A stretch of DNA of 64,000 nt from a bacterium HR33 (GTDB lineage: Bacteria; Gemmatimonadota; Gemmatimonadetes; Gemmatimonadales; GWC2-71-9). A program made the translations under genes and the position numbers. The first letter of the stretch is position 1. Each line of letters opens with the position of its first letter. Of this stretch, positions 1-9,843 are shown one piece after another. The stretch is from assembly GCA_002923375.1 (NCBI GenBank), contig BEIJ01000002.1, positions 1 through 64,000 on the forward strand, read 5' to 3'. The notes under the pieces are model-generated. The model was given only the letters and a program-made list of their open reading frames with translations. It searched no databases and was not told where the DNA came from.

Positions 1-26
1 TCCCTAAGCCCCTGCCTTTTTACCAT
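1..26 (-). CDS. Possible 5' end of a gene running off the left edge
   Basis: On the minus strand an AGGAGGT ribosome-binding site (31-37) sits four bases before an ATG at 26-24, and the frame stays open to the window edge (MVKRQGLR). The Shine-Dalgarno match is perfect. Only eight codons are visible, so nothing can be said about function. Confidence 0.3.
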
Positions 27-237
27 GGACACCTCCTAGGGTCTGCCCCCCTAAAAATTTCTGCCAATCAGGTGTCCAAGGAAACTGTAGAGCGGGGGAA
101 GAGGCAAAAAGAGGTGCGCTCGCCGCTAGCCTATCGCCCCGCGTGCCCCGCCCCGGGATTTCGGGTTCTTGCGCCTCGACGGAACAAGCTGCCGAAAGCG
201 CTAAAACCGCGGTCGCTGATATGAGCCTGGTGTCCAT
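4..237 (-). CDS. Small possible exported protein, 77 aa, unrecognised
   Basis: The frame opens with ATG after a GGGGG stretch and begins with a hydrophobic, signal-peptide-like segment (LISATAVLALSAACS). The rest is Pro/Gly-rich without recognisable motifs. Its 3' end overlaps the perfect ribosome-binding site and start of the next minus-strand frame (26-24), so it could be a short upstream gene, or simply leader DNA of that gene that happens to be open. I recognise no family. The remaining stretch up to 356 shows no other gene and would carry the promoters for both directions. Confidence 0.2.
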   Translation of the reverse strand: MDTRLISATAVLALSAACSVEAQEPEIPGRGTRGDRLAASAPLFASSPALQFPWTPDWQKFLGGQTLGGVHGKKAGA

Positions 238-356
238 GGCTACCCCCGGTGGCTGGCCTAAGTCGGGCTCGTTCGCTAGCGTACCTAACCTACGGTCTTG
301 CGGCCGGTCTGACTAGAGTGGCGTTTTGGTTTACCTCATAGAACGAGGAGCGAGTG

Positions 357-1724
357 ATGTCGGCGATGTACCAACACGTCTTCCTGGCAACTTGGCGTTT
401 CGGCCTGACATTCAGCGCCTCTTGGTTCCTGTGGGTGTTGGCTGCGGGTGTCCCACCAGCGGCGGCGCAGGACTCGGGCCTAGATCCGATGATTTCCCGC
501 CTCGTCGCGGAGATTTCGGCCGATCGCTTGGCCGCCACGGTGGACAAGCTCGCCTCTTTTCATACCCGGAACACGCTTTCCTCGACGGATCATCCCGCGC
601 TGGGCATAGGAGCGGCGCGCCAGTGGATTTTCGATCAGTTCCGGAGCTTCAGCCCGCGCCTCGAGGTCGCCTTCGATCGACACCTGATAGCTCCGGGAGG
701 CAGGATTCCCCGGGAGACAGAGGTGGTCAACGTCATGGCAGTACTGCCGGGGAGGAGCGACCGGAGAATCTATGTGAGCGGGCATTACGACACGGTAGTT
801 CTGCGCCCCCCGCCTGAAGATTCGGCTGCAGCTCGCACCTTCGACAACTTCGCCCCCGGCGCCAACGACGACGGCAGCGGGACCGCTTTGACCATGGAAT
901 TGGCCAGGGTCCTGTCACAGAGCGGTCTCCAGTTCGAGGCTACCCTGGTTTTCATAGCCTTCGCGGGGGAAGAGCAGGGACTGATCGGCGCCAGAGCCCA
1001 CGCCCAGAAAGCCAGGGCCGACGGCGTGCGGATCGACGCGGTCTTCAACAACGACATCGTGGGCAACAGCGCCGGCGGGGACGGCACGGTGGACGGAGCG
1101 AGCGTGAGGGTCTTTTCCGAGGGCCCCGAGGACTCCCCCTCGCGCCAGCTGGCGCGTTACATCCGGCGTCATGCCGCCCGCTACGTTCCCGGGCACGAAG
1201 TGAGGCTCATAGCGCGGGAGGACCGGTTTGGGCGGGGCGGAGATCACACCGCTTTCAATCAGAACGGATACGCCGCGGTGAGGATCACCGAGTCCAAGGA
1301 GAACTACGACCGCCAGCACACCGTGCGGGACACCCCCGACGGGGTAGATCCCCGGTATCTGGCTCAGAACGCGCGGGTGAATCTCGCAGCGGTGGCCACG
1401 CTGGCGCTGGCTCCACCGCAGCCGGTGGTCGCTGGAGACCGGGGTCCCATGCTGGATCGAGGCGAGAGCCGCTACGACGCGCGGCTGCGCTGGGAGCCGT
1501 CTCCGGGGGCTGTGGGCTACCGGATCTTCTGGCGCGACAGCTGGAGTCCGGACTGGGAGCACGAACTCTGGGTGGGCGACGTGACCGAATATGTTCTACC
1601 CGGAGTTTCGATAGACGATCATGTCTTCGGCGTGGCCGCGGTAGGTCCCGGCGGTCACGAGAGCCTGGTATCTGCCTACGTAAGGCCGCCGCGGCCTAAC
1701 AGCCCGGTGCCGGTCCGCCGGTGA
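357..1724 (+). CDS. Secreted M28-family zinc aminopeptidase with C-terminal Fn3-like domain
   Basis: Predicted two-zinc exopeptidase acting outside the cytoplasm. It starts at ATG 357, six bases after a GAGGAG site; a GTG lies one codon earlier. Residues 1-38 form a signal peptide ending in AAAQ. The M28 metal-ligand motifs are in order: GHYDTVV (His and nearby Asp), NDDGSG (bridging Asp), AGEEQG (catalytic Glu and Glu ligand), NNDIVG (Asp) and RQHT (His). The last ~85 residues resemble a fibronectin type III domain (LRWEPSPGAVGYRIFW), common in secreted M28 enzymes of this phylum. Length (455 aa) fits signal peptide, catalytic domain and Fn3. It stands alone, with a convergent esterase 39 bases downstream. 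Confidence 0.9.
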   Translation: MSAMYQHVFLATWRFGLTFSASWFLWVLAAGVPPAAAQDSGLDPMISRLVAEISADRLAATVDKLASFHTRNTLSSTDHPALGIGAARQWIFDQFRSFSPRLEVAFDRHLIAPGGRIPRETEVVNVMAVLPGRSDRRIYVSGHYDTVVLRPPPEDSAAARTFDNFAPGANDDGSGTALTMELARVLSQSGLQFEATLVFIAFAGEEQGLIGARAHAQKARADGVRIDAVFNNDIVGNSAGGDGTVDGASVRVFSEGPEDSPSRQLARYIRRHAARYVPGHEVRLIAREDRFGRGGDHTAFNQNGYAAVRITESKENYDRQHTVRDTPDGVDPRYLAQNARVNLAAVATLALAPPQPVVAGDRGPMLDRGESRYDARLRWEPSPGAVGYRIFWRDSWSPDWEHELWVGDVTEYVLPGVSIDDHVFGVAAVGPGGHESLVSAYVRPPRPNSPVPVRR

Positions 1725-1763
1725 GATCGAGACCGGGACCGCTCCGCGGAGCCCGGGACGCCC

Positions 1764-2423
1764 TCAATCGGCGAGAGAGCGAAGTACGTCGAGATTCAGC
1801 TCGTGGCCGCCGTCGAACTCGATCATGCGGTAAGCCGCCCCGATGTCGGCGAGACGTGCGGCCTCGGCCCCCACCCGGTCCGGCGGCCAGTAGGGATCGT
1901 TCTTCCCGGTGACAAAAATCCACTGCACTCGTCTTATCTTTTCGGCTCGGGACGCCAGGTCGAGATCGGGCGGCAGCCGGTCGCCCCACAAGATCGCCCG
2001 ATCCACCCGCCAGCTGCCCATGGCCGTCCATCGCGCCACCGTAGCCGCTCCCTGTGAGAAACCCAGGGCGGTAATGCGAGCGGAATCTTTTTGCGATTCC
2101 GGGAGCAGCTCGGATACTACCCGGTCCAGGTATTCCACGTAGTCGCCGATCTCGTGGAGTCGATCCTCGCGGGTCATCCAAGTGGCGCCCACGCGGGCGT
2201 TGGCGTGACCTCCCTCCGGGTCTTCCAGATAGAATCGGGACAACGCCTCGGGAGCCACGATGAGCCGCCCCGGCGCGAGCAGCGGCTCGAAGCGGCGAAC
2301 GAAATAAGCGGCAAGCTGACCGTATCCGTGACATACCACCCACAGCTCTACGGCGCGCTGAGCGGGATCGCCCAGCACGAAGTAGCGAGCCGTTCTCCGC
2401 GTTACGATGTGGCGCTCTTGCAT
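1764..2423 (-). CDS. Predicted alpha/beta-hydrolase esterase (phospholipase/carboxylesterase family)
   Basis: A 219-aa cytoplasmic serine hydrolase with no signal peptide. The nucleophile elbow is GFSQGAA, the acid is the Asp of GKNDPYWPP and the His is in the GGHEL motif near the C-terminus, giving a full catalytic triad. An HGYGQ oxyanion motif lies near residue 30. Size and order of motifs match the small YpfH/carboxylesterase type, which act on short acyl esters. The substrate cannot be inferred. It starts from ATG at 2423 and is divergent from the peptidase lipoprotein that begins at 2492, so the ~70 bases between them hold both promoters. Confidence 0.85.
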   Translation of the reverse strand: MQERHIVTRRTARYFVLGDPAQRAVELWVVCHGYGQLAAYFVRRFEPLLAPGRLIVAPEALSRFYLEDPEGGHANARVGATWMTREDRLHEIGDYVEYLDRVVSELLPESQKDSARITALGFSQGAATVARWTAMGSWRVDRAILWGDRLPPDLDLASRAEKIRRVQWIFVTGKNDPYWPPDRVGAEAARLADIGAAYRMIEFDGGHELNLDVLRSLAD

Positions 2424-2491
2424 CCGTGCACCATCGAGTGGAAAAACCGCTTAAGTTTAACCCCGATCCTCACCGGCCCAAGGAGAGCAAG

Positions 2492-4147
2492 ATGCGCAGG
2501 TTCCTGATTGCATGTGCCGCCTGTTTGGGCGCTGCCTGCGGAGGCGAGCGAGTGGACATCGGATCGCGACTTGCCCAGTACGCGGTGGTCCCGCTCGAGG
2601 TCAACCTTGACAGCCTGTCCCCGCGCGATCGCCAACTGCTCGCCGCATTGGTAAGTGCGGCTGCGCAGATGGATACACTTTTCTGGCACCAGGCTTACGG
2701 TAACTACCAGGCGCTGCTGGCCTCCATCCGCGATCCCGACCTCCGCCGCTACGTGGAGATCAACTACGGGCCCTGGGACCGGCTCGCGGGTGACGAACCT
2801 TTCATAGAAGGTGTGGGGCCCAAGCCGCCGGGGGCCAACTTCTACCCTCCCGATCTTACCAAGGAAGAGTTCGAGAGTTACTTGCAGGAGCACCCCGAGC
2901 AGGCCGATAGCCTTAAGAGCCTCTACACTCTGGTCCGGCGGCGTTCCGGAGGAGGGCTGGAAGCGATTCCTTATCATCGGGCCTACCAGGAGCGCCTTCT
3001 CTTGGCGGCGGCCGATCTCCGAATGGCGGCGGCCCTCGCCCGAGAGCCGGGGCTCAAGCGTTACCTGGAGCTGAGAGCGGAGGCCTTGAGGACGGACGAC
3101 TACAAGGCCAGCGACCTGGCCTGGCTGGATATGAAGGACAACTCTGTCGACCTCATCATCGGGCCGATCGAGACGTACGAAGACCAGTTGTTCGGCTACA
3201 AGGCGGCCTACGAGGCCTATGTCCTGGTTAAAGATCGGACTTGGACCCAAAGGTTGGAGCGATACACGGCCTTGCTGCCGGGGTTGCAACGCGAACTACC
3301 GGTGGCGCCCCAGTACAAACGGGAGCGCCCAGGCCTGGAAAGCGAGCTGGGGGTTTACGACGCGGTCTTCTACGCGGGACATGCCAACGCCGGCCCCAAG
3401 GCGATCGCGGTGAACCTGCCGAACGACGAAGAGATCCAACTGACCAAGGGGACCCGGCGGTTGCAGATCAGAAACGCCATGCGCGCCAAGTTCGAGAAGA
3501 TACTGCTGCCCATAGCCGATCTGCTCATCGCCGGGGATCAGCGCCGGCACGTTACCTTCGACGCCTTCTTCACCAACACCATGTTTCATGAGGTCGCGCA
3601 CGGATTGGGGATCAAGCAAACTATCAACGGCCGCGGCACGGTGAGGGAGGCTCTGAAGGAGCACGCCTCGGCCGTGGAGGAAGGGAAAGCGGATGTCCTG
3701 GGGCTGTTTCTGGTGGAGCGGCTCAAGGCGCAGGGTGAGATGGTCGAAGGCGAGCTCATGGACAACTATGTGACCGCGCTGGCCTCGATCCTGAGGTCGG
3801 TCAGGTTCGGGGCATCCAGCGCTCACGGGCGCGCCAACATGGTGCGGTTCAACTTCTTCATGGAGCGGGGTGCCTTTGCCCGCGACAGCGCGACGGGCAC
3901 TTATCGGGTAAATCCCGACAGGATGTCCGATGCGATCCGCGCCCTTTCCGAGCGGCTGCTGGTGATTCAGGGCGACGGGAATTACGAAGCGGCTGCTAAG
4001 ATGCTCGCCGAGGAGGGCGCCATAGGACCCGAGCTGCAGGCGGATCTCGACCGCTTGAGCGGGGCCGGGATCCCGGTGGACGTGGTCTTCGAGCAGGGCC
4101 GGGGGTTGCTTCGCCCGCAGGTGCGGGAAGAGTTCAGGAGCCGGTAG
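2492..4147 (+). CDS. Lipoprotein peptidase of the dipeptidyl-peptidase III (M49)-like family
   Basis: 551 aa. The ATG at 2492 follows AGGAGA (2481-2486) and starts a lipoprotein signal (MRRFLIACAACLGAAC); the frame is open further upstream but that part lacks a signal. The catalytic region has HEVAHGLG, with two His and the catalytic Glu, followed about 45 residues later by EEGKAD, which supplies the third zinc ligand. This arrangement is that of bacterial DPP3-like/Nudix-3-associated M49 proteins, in which the classical HExxGH is shortened to HExxH. The protein probably sits at the periplasmic face of a membrane and trims peptides. Its 3' end overlaps the convergent dehydratase gene by 14 bases. 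Confidence 0.8.
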   Translation: MRRFLIACAACLGAACGGERVDIGSRLAQYAVVPLEVNLDSLSPRDRQLLAALVSAAAQMDTLFWHQAYGNYQALLASIRDPDLRRYVEINYGPWDRLAGDEPFIEGVGPKPPGANFYPPDLTKEEFESYLQEHPEQADSLKSLYTLVRRRSGGGLEAIPYHRAYQERLLLAAADLRMAAALAREPGLKRYLELRAEALRTDDYKASDLAWLDMKDNSVDLIIGPIETYEDQLFGYKAAYEAYVLVKDRTWTQRLERYTALLPGLQRELPVAPQYKRERPGLESELGVYDAVFYAGHANAGPKAIAVNLPNDEEIQLTKGTRRLQIRNAMRAKFEKILLPIADLLIAGDQRRHVTFDAFFTNTMFHEVAHGLGIKQTINGRGTVREALKEHASAVEEGKADVLGLFLVERLKAQGEMVEGELMDNYVTALASILRSVRFGASSAHGRANMVRFNFFMERGAFARDSATGTYRVNPDRMSDAIRALSERLLVIQGDGNYEAAAKMLAEEGAIGPELQADLDRLSGAGIPVDVVFEQGRGLLRPQVREEFRSR

Positions 4148-5093
4148 AGAGAATTCGGGCAAAGACCTCCCGGTCCACGTTGCCTCCGCTCAGCACCAAG
4201 CCGACTTTGCGGCCGGCCATGCGGTCCCGCTCCTTGAGGAGGGCAGCCAGGGGCGCCGCTCCCGCACCCTCGGCGACGTTGTGGGTGTCGGTAAAGTAAT
4301 GGCGCATCGCCTCCTTGATCTCTTCTTCCGAAACGGTGACGATGCGCTCCGCCCCCTCGAGGATCATTTCCAGCGCTGCTGGATCGGGTATCCGGCAGGC
4401 CACGCCGTCGGCCACGGTGACCGCCGAGTCGGTGGGGACCGCTCGTCTTTGGGCAAAGGAGAGGGCGTAGGCCGGGGCCGCCGCCGCTACCACGCCGACT
4501 ATGTTGGTCTTAAGGCCCAGCGCGTCACGCACCGAGATCATGCCGCAGATCCCCGAGCCCTGACCGATCGGTACGTACACCGTGTCCAGATCCGGGATCG
4601 CCCGCAGGAACTCCAGGCTGTAGCTTGCCACACCCAGCACCAACCACGGGTGGAACGCCAAGATCATGTGGAGCGATCTCTCCTCGGCCAGCTTCTTGGC
4701 GTAAGCGTACGCTTCGTCGAAGTCCTCGCCGTGTTCGACCAGTTCGGCGCCCAAGGCCTCCATGGCGCGATTTTTCTCCCGGGAGTTGCCGCGCGGTACC
4801 ACTATGGTGGCTTTGAGGCCGTGGCGTCCGGCCGCTAGGGCTACACTCTGGCCGTGATTGCCGCGGGTGGCGCTGATCACCCCCGGGATCTGCGGCCGCT
4901 CCTGCCTGAGCCGATCCAGATAGACCAGCCCTCCGCGGACCTTGAAGGCGCCGATCGGAGTGTGGTTTTCGTGTTTTACCCATACCTCGCACCCCGCACG
5001 CCGGCACAAGAGGGGCCAGCGGATCTGGGGCGTGGGTAACATGAAGCGGTAAACGATCCGGGCTGCAGATTCGATCTCGGCAAGTTCGAACAT
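4134..5093 (-). CDS. Threonine/serine dehydratase-like PLP enzyme (fold type II)
   Basis: 319 aa from the ATG at 5093. The PLP lysine lies in GAFKVRGG near residue 53. The substrate loop ATRGNHGQ matches the SxGNHAQ loop of threonine dehydratases, and a glycine-rich phosphate loop (GQGSGICG) follows. The C-terminal SGGN motif contacts the pyridine nitrogen in this family. There is no ACT regulatory domain, so this resembles the short catabolic or ectoine-utilisation type (EutB/TdcB-like) rather than biosynthetic IlvA. The usual Ser of the substrate loop is Thr (ATRGN), so substrate choice among threonine, serine, hydroxy-amino acids and hydroxyectoine is open. Confidence 0.85.
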   Translation of the reverse strand: MFELAEIESAARIVYRFMLPTPQIRWPLLCRRAGCEVWVKHENHTPIGAFKVRGGLVYLDRLRQERPQIPGVISATRGNHGQSVALAAGRHGLKATIVVPRGNSREKNRAMEALGAELVEHGEDFDEAYAYAKKLAEERSLHMILAFHPWLVLGVASYSLEFLRAIPDLDTVYVPIGQGSGICGMISVRDALGLKTNIVGVVAAAAPAYALSFAQRRAVPTDSAVTVADGVACRIPDPAALEMILEGAERIVTVSEEEIKEAMRHYFTDTHNVAEGAGAAPLAALLKERDRMAGRKVGLVLSGGNVDREVFARILSTGS

Positions 5094-5190
5094 GGGCGGG
5101 AAAGAAACTCCGCGGGCGCGGAAAGGCAAGTTCCCTTGCGGCGCCCCTCGAGGTATCATGGGACGATATCCAAACGTTCCGGAGGCAGTC

Positions 5191-6105
5191 ATGCGCCGAT
5201 CGGCCGCAATGCTGGTAACGTCGCTGATCTTCCCGGCCGTCCCATCCCTTCGGGCCCAGGATCCGCTGGACACGGTCCAGGTGCGCACCGTTTCCGTCGC
5301 TCCCGGCATCTATATGCTCATGGCTGCGGGCGGGAACATCGGTGTTTCCGCCGGCCCCGACGGGGTCTTTCTGGTGGACGACCAGTACGCTCCTCTCACC
5401 GAGCGGATCCTCCGCGCCATTCGCTCTTTCAGCGACCGGCCCATAAGATTCGTCATCAATACCCACTGGCATCAGGACCACACCGGGGGAAATGAGAATA
5501 TGGGCAAGGCGGGAGCCCTCATAGTGGCCCATGACAACGTGAGAAAACGGATGAGCGTGGAGCAGTTCATGGAAGCGTTCAACCGAACCGTGCCCCCGGC
5601 TCCGCCCGGCGCGCTTCCCGTGGTGACCTTCAATCAAACCGTGACCTTCTACATGAACGGCGACGAGATTCACGCCTTTCACGTAACCCGGGCGCATACC
5701 GACGGCGACGCCATCATACACTTCCGCCGCGCGGACGTGATTCACATGGGAGACACTTTTTTCAACGGGCGTTATCCTTTCATCGACATCGGCAGCGGCG
5801 GTTCGGTGGACGGCGTGATCGCGGCGGCGGATCAGGTCCTGGCGATCGCCGGCGAACAGACCAAGATCATCCCCGGTCACGGGCCCTTGGCCACCAGAAA
5901 CGAGCTGAGAGAGTATCGCGACATGCTGGCCGGCGTGCGGGATCGGGTGGCGTCGCTCATATCACAGGGGCGAACGCTCGAACAAGTGCTGGCGGCGGGG
6001 GTGACGGCCCCTTGGGATGGGCGCTTTACGGGCGACTCCCAGCGCTTTGTGCGCTATCTGTATCAGGAGCTGGCCCAGCGCGGGGCGCCGACGCGAGGCC
6101 GGTGA
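5191..6105 (+). CDS. Exported metallo-beta-lactamase-fold hydrolase
   Basis: 304 aa from ATG 5191, five bases after GGAGG (5181-5185); the frame is open upstream but only this start gives a signal peptide (residues 1-22, ending LRAQ). The zinc motif HWHQDHTGG is complete, with later ligands in RAHTDGD and PGHGP. A GDTFFNGRYPFID stretch is typical of a large class of periplasmic MBL proteins. It may be a lactonase, thioesterase or beta-lactamase-like enzyme; the sequence does not tell which. The start region is divergent from the dehydratase at 5093, leaving ~97 bases for promoters. Confidence 0.85.
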   Translation: MRRSAAMLVTSLIFPAVPSLRAQDPLDTVQVRTVSVAPGIYMLMAAGGNIGVSAGPDGVFLVDDQYAPLTERILRAIRSFSDRPIRFVINTHWHQDHTGGNENMGKAGALIVAHDNVRKRMSVEQFMEAFNRTVPPAPPGALPVVTFNQTVTFYMNGDEIHAFHVTRAHTDGDAIIHFRRADVIHMGDTFFNGRYPFIDIGSGGSVDGVIAAADQVLAIAGEQTKIIPGHGPLATRNELREYRDMLAGVRDRVASLISQGRTLEQVLAAGVTAPWDGRFTGDSQRFVRYLYQELAQRGAPTRGR

Positions 6106-6192
6106 TCTTGCGGAGCGCACGGCGCTCGCGACGTGAGGCGGCTGCCCGGCGGCCGGGACTATTTCTGATCGGCTGGTTATCTTAAGCACGGC

Positions 6193-6948
6193 ATGTACAG
6201 ACTCGTCCTGCTGCGCCACGGGGAAAGCGTCTGGAACAAGGAGAACCGCTTCACCGGATGGACCGATGTGGGCCTGTCGGAAAGGGGGATCGAAGAAGCG
6301 GTGGAAGCGGGCCGCAGGCTTCGGTCCGAGGGTTACCTCTTCGACGTGGTCTTTCAGTCGGTGCTCAAGCGAGCCATAAAGACCACCTGGCTGGTTTTGG
6401 AGCAAATGGACCTCATGTGGATTCCGATCCACAGCAGCTGGCGGCTGAACGAGCGGCACTATGGGGCACTTCAGGGGCTGAACAAAGCGGAGACCGCGGC
6501 GCGACATGGAGAAGAACAGGTCAAGATCTGGCGCCGGAGCTACGACGTTCCGCCTCCCCCCTTGAGCCCGGACGACGAGCGGCATCCTTCCCGGGACCCC
6601 CGGTATGCTTCGCTCAAGCCGCACGAGATCCCACTTACCGAGTCTCTGAAGGACGTGGTGGCGCGTATCATGCCCTACTGGCACGAGGCGATCGCCCCCG
6701 CCGTCCGCCGGGGGGAGCGGGTGCTGATTTCGGCTCATGGCAATTCATTGAGGGCGCTGGTCAAGTACTTGGACGACGTCCCCGAATCGGAGATCGTGGA
6801 GCTCAATATCCCCACCGGGATCCCTCTGGTTTACGAGCTGGATGCCGGTCTGCGGCCGATTCGCCACTACTATCTAGCCGATCCCGATGAGGTAGCGGCC
6901 GCAGCGCGGCGGGTGGCGGATCAGGGCAAGGCGGCCCGGTCGGGCTGA
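6193..6948 (+). CDS. gpmA: 2,3-bisphosphoglycerate-dependent phosphoglycerate mutase
   Basis: 251 aa. It interconverts 3- and 2-phosphoglycerate in glycolysis. It has the phosphohistidine motif [10 protein letters not shown] near the N-terminus, the family signature [15 protein letters not shown], the [16 protein letters not shown] segment with the catalytic Glu, and the second His in [15 protein letters not shown]. Length matches the dPGM family. A short C-terminal Ala/Arg-rich tail follows the core. It lies alone between an MBL hydrolase and a convergent DUF5916 gene. Confidence 0.95.
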   Translation: MYRLVLLRHGESVWNKENRFTGWTDVGLSERGIEEAVEAGRRLRSEGYLFDVVFQSVLKRAIKTTWLVLEQMDLMWIPIHSSWRLNERHYGALQGLNKAETAARHGEEQVKIWRRSYDVPPPPLSPDDERHPSRDPRYASLKPHEIPLTESLKDVVARIMPYWHEAIAPAVRRGERVLISAHGNSLRALVKYLDDVPESEIVELNIPTGIPLVYELDAGLRPIRHYYLADPDEVAAAARRVADQGKAARSG

Positions 6949-7048
6949 GGCCCTATCCGCCGCGCCGGTTTACTGTGCAGTCGTGGGACGCCCGGCCAAC
7001 AGTTAATCTTGCGGGCGAAGGGCGCTCGGCTTTCCGGCAGGTGCTGTT

Positions 7049-9709
7049 TCACAAGCTGAGCCAGTAGTTGATGTTCACAAGCAAGGTGTTGGTGGCTGGG
7101 GCGCTGAAGAGATCGTCCAGCCTAGGCCCCAGACTGAAGCTACCGTCGGTCAGGGAATGAGCGCGCCCGTGCTGCCAGACCAGAAACAGGGTCGAGCCCG
7201 GCAAATACTCCCATCGCAGCACCACATTGGACCGAAGGGAAAGCACGGTGAAGTCCGGGGCGCCTAGGTTCAGGTCAGGAGTCCCATCGCGGTCGAGATC
7301 GACCCTTACGGTGTCACCGCTGAGCTGCAGGCGATCCGGACCGAACCGGTCGAACCGCCCGGCGAAGGTCGGAGCTCGGGGGTCGACTACACGCTTGAAC
7401 GCCTTGTAGTCGCCGGAGGCTACGAACGGCTGGGCATAGACTTGAAGGGAAAGGTTGGGCGTAAAGGTCAGGTTCGCCCTGAAAGTCATGCTTACAGTGG
7501 TCTGATCCAGCTCGCCAAAGAGGTAGTGGGTTTCTCCCAAAGCGTCCGCCCGGCGCAGGTACTGCCATCCGTTGAACACTCGCGAGAGAGAAGGCGACGC
7601 GCTCAAGTCCACCTTCTCCGCCGGGCGCCAGGAGATTCCGGGTCCCACTCGGTAGGACCAGCCGGCTCCTTCGTCCTGCCGGGTGAAGCCCCAGTCCACC
7701 CGCGCCCTCACGGTCTTGCGCTGGTCGCTCCACAATCCGCTCCAGAAGTTGACCCGGCCGGGCCCGATGAACCCGGGGCCGCCTCTCAGCGCGGCCGGGT
7801 CCAAGCCGCCGAAGTTCCGCTCCACGCCCATGTAGCCGCCCCAGTAGTTGAGCCAGGTCCAGTTGGCGTTGACGTTGCCGCCGAGCCCCAAGCGATCCCA
7901 CCCGTAATTCCACAGGCTCCATTGATTGAAGTTGAGGTTGAACGAACGGAAAACCTTGCCCGGCCTCAGCCACCGGCGGTTGATCCAAGCTGCTTGGATG
8001 GTGCGGTCCGCTTCCCGCTGAAATCCGAGGTCGTTCACCTCGAATCCGGGGGAGCGGGTGTCCAGAGCCGCGCCGTAGCGCCAGTTGCCCTGAGTGCGCA
8101 TGAACATCAGTTGTCCCGCAAAGCCGGCAAGCGCGGTGCGCGAGGGATCGTAGGTCACGTAGTCGTTGTCCGGGCGCTGGAAGTACCGAGCCGAGGAGCG
8201 CTGAGTACGATCGATCGCCTCGGGCGATCCCGAAACCCGGCTTCCCGCTATCCAGCCCGCTACGGCGTAGGTGTCGTTCCAGAACCGGTGATTCCAGCTC
8301 GCGCCCAGACTGTAGGCGTCTTGCCTCAGGTAGTTCAACTCCGGCGGTAAATCTCGTTCCACTGCGGTCGCGAATAGCCCGATCTGGGTGAGTCCGTTTC
8401 TGAAATCCCTCGCCAAGCGTCCCACGAAATAGCCGGTCAGAGGCTCCACTACGTCCTCGTGGCGCCTCCCCGCGCCGTCGATCACCGAAGCTTTTTCCTC
8501 CGCGGTGAGAGCTCCCAGAGCTCCGATATTCCAGCCCGAGGACGTCTTGCCGGAGAGTTTGGCGGCTCCCAGGATCGTGGTCTGGGGGACCGCTTCGGCG
8601 AATCCGCCTCTGGGATCGGGACGTCCTTGCGGCGCTCTACCGATCCGGCGGGTGTAGAACAGCTGCTCGTTGGCTCCGTCGCCGTCTCCCAGGGATATAG
8701 GAAAGCGGAAAATGTCCAGACCCTCGTTGAAGAAGGGCCGTTTTTCGGGGAAGAAAGTCTCGAAGGCGGTGAGGTTCACCACCGCGGGGTCCGCTTCGAC
8801 TTGGCCGAAATCGGGATTGATCGTGGCCGAAAGTGTGAGGTTGGGAGTGATCCCCATGTTGAGATCGGCTCCCAGCCGGGCGGAGGATTTGGTCCCGGTG
8901 CGGAACGGGTTTCCCGCTTCGGCCGGTTCCCAGGTGTTGCCGGCGGCGCTGTAAGGCAACAGCTCGATGCGCCGCGGGGGTTGGATTCCCACTATGCCCA
9001 CCAGATCTCCAAAGCGGGAGACGAATCCCGGCTCGTTCTTGGGCGGCAGTTGCCAGAACTGCTCTTCGTTGAGCCGGCTGATCATCCGGTAGAGGTTGAA
9101 GCCGAAGCGATGGTTTTCCCCCTTGGGGAACCGCAGTTGGCTGAAGGGAATACGGAACTCTGCGCTCCAGCCCAGCGAGTCTCGGGAGACGGCCACGTCC
9201 CAGACGGGGTCCCAGGAGTCGTCTTCGCCGTCGCCGTCGTTGAAGAAGTAGATGTCCCGCTTAACCCCTGCGGGATTGACCATGAACGCGAAGGCGGTTC
9301 GGCGGTCCCGGTAGGAGTCGAAGGCTACGCCCAGCCAATCCGACGGTGACCACTGGTCGCGGCGAGTGAGCAGGCCGGTGATGCGCTCCGGCTGTGAATC
9401 GTAGGCCCGGATCGCCACGTAGATGGCGCGGTCGGTATAGACCACCCTGGCCTCGGTGGGTTCGGTTGCCGGCATCCCTTCGTGCGGGTCTCGCTGGGTG
9501 AAGCCGGTGATCACCGGGGCCAGGCGCCAGGCTTCGTCGTCCAGCCGGCCGTCCACTTCCGGCGGCCTCGGTTGGGCGCGAACTGCTACGGCCTCTGCGG
9601 TGCGCCTGGCGGCCCGTGTCGAGTCGGAAGACTGCTGGGGCACGAGCGGTGTTGGGACGGCGGCCGCAGCCGCGGCCGCGAGCAGCAGGTTATAGCTCTT
9701 ATTGATCAT
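7049..9709 (-). CDS. DUF5916 outer-membrane-type protein with CBM9-like N-terminal domain
   Basis: 886 aa. A signal peptide containing an eight-alanine run (residues 10-17) precedes a carbohydrate-binding family 9-like domain (DGRLDDEAWRLAPVITGF, about residues 50-230), followed by a long DUF5916 region. The central part contains the family hallmark NPDFGQVEADPAVVNLTAFE and EKRPFFNEG. The C-terminal half alternates aromatic and polar residues and ends in a short hydrophobic-aromatic strand (NINYWLSL), as in outer-membrane beta-barrels. Such proteins are abundant in Gemmatimonadota and Bacteroidota; none has an established function known to me. A role in surface binding or uptake is an inference. 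Confidence 0.85.
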   Translation of the reverse strand: MINKSYNLLLAAAAAAAVPTPLVPQQSSDSTRAARRTAEAVAVRAQPRPPEVDGRLDDEAWRLAPVITGFTQRDPHEGMPATEPTEARVVYTDRAIYVAIRAYDSQPERITGLLTRRDQWSPSDWLGVAFDSYRDRRTAFAFMVNPAGVKRDIYFFNDGDGEDDSWDPVWDVAVSRDSLGWSAEFRIPFSQLRFPKGENHRFGFNLYRMISRLNEEQFWQLPPKNEPGFVSRFGDLVGIVGIQPPRRIELLPYSAAGNTWEPAEAGNPFRTGTKSSARLGADLNMGITPNLTLSATINPDFGQVEADPAVVNLTAFETFFPEKRPFFNEGLDIFRFPISLGDGDGANEQLFYTRRIGRAPQGRPDPRGGFAEAVPQTTILGAAKLSGKTSSGWNIGALGALTAEEKASVIDGAGRRHEDVVEPLTGYFVGRLARDFRNGLTQIGLFATAVERDLPPELNYLRQDAYSLGASWNHRFWNDTYAVAGWIAGSRVSGSPEAIDRTQRSSARYFQRPDNDYVTYDPSRTALAGFAGQLMFMRTQGNWRYGAALDTRSPGFEVNDLGFQREADRTIQAAWINRRWLRPGKVFRSFNLNFNQWSLWNYGWDRLGLGGNVNANWTWLNYWGGYMGVERNFGGLDPAALRGGPGFIGPGRVNFWSGLWSDQRKTVRARVDWGFTRQDEGAGWSYRVGPGISWRPAEKVDLSASPSLSRVFNGWQYLRRADALGETHYLFGELDQTTVSMTFRANLTFTPNLSLQVYAQPFVASGDYKAFKRVVDPRAPTFAGRFDRFGPDRLQLSGDTVRVDLDRDGTPDLNLGAPDFTVLSLRSNVVLRWEYLPGSTLFLVWQHGRAHSLTDGSFSLGPRLDDLFSAPATNTLLVNINYWLSL

Positions 9710-9843
9710 CGGTCTCGCGGTTCAAAGAGTTCGATTGCCGGTCTCGCGTTGCTCACTACGTACCGGCTGCGTTCGGGTTTCAAGTTTCGCTCGGTTGGAT
9801 GGTTAAGCCAGGGAAAAGGTTGCTGGTCCCCGAGCGCGGAGGG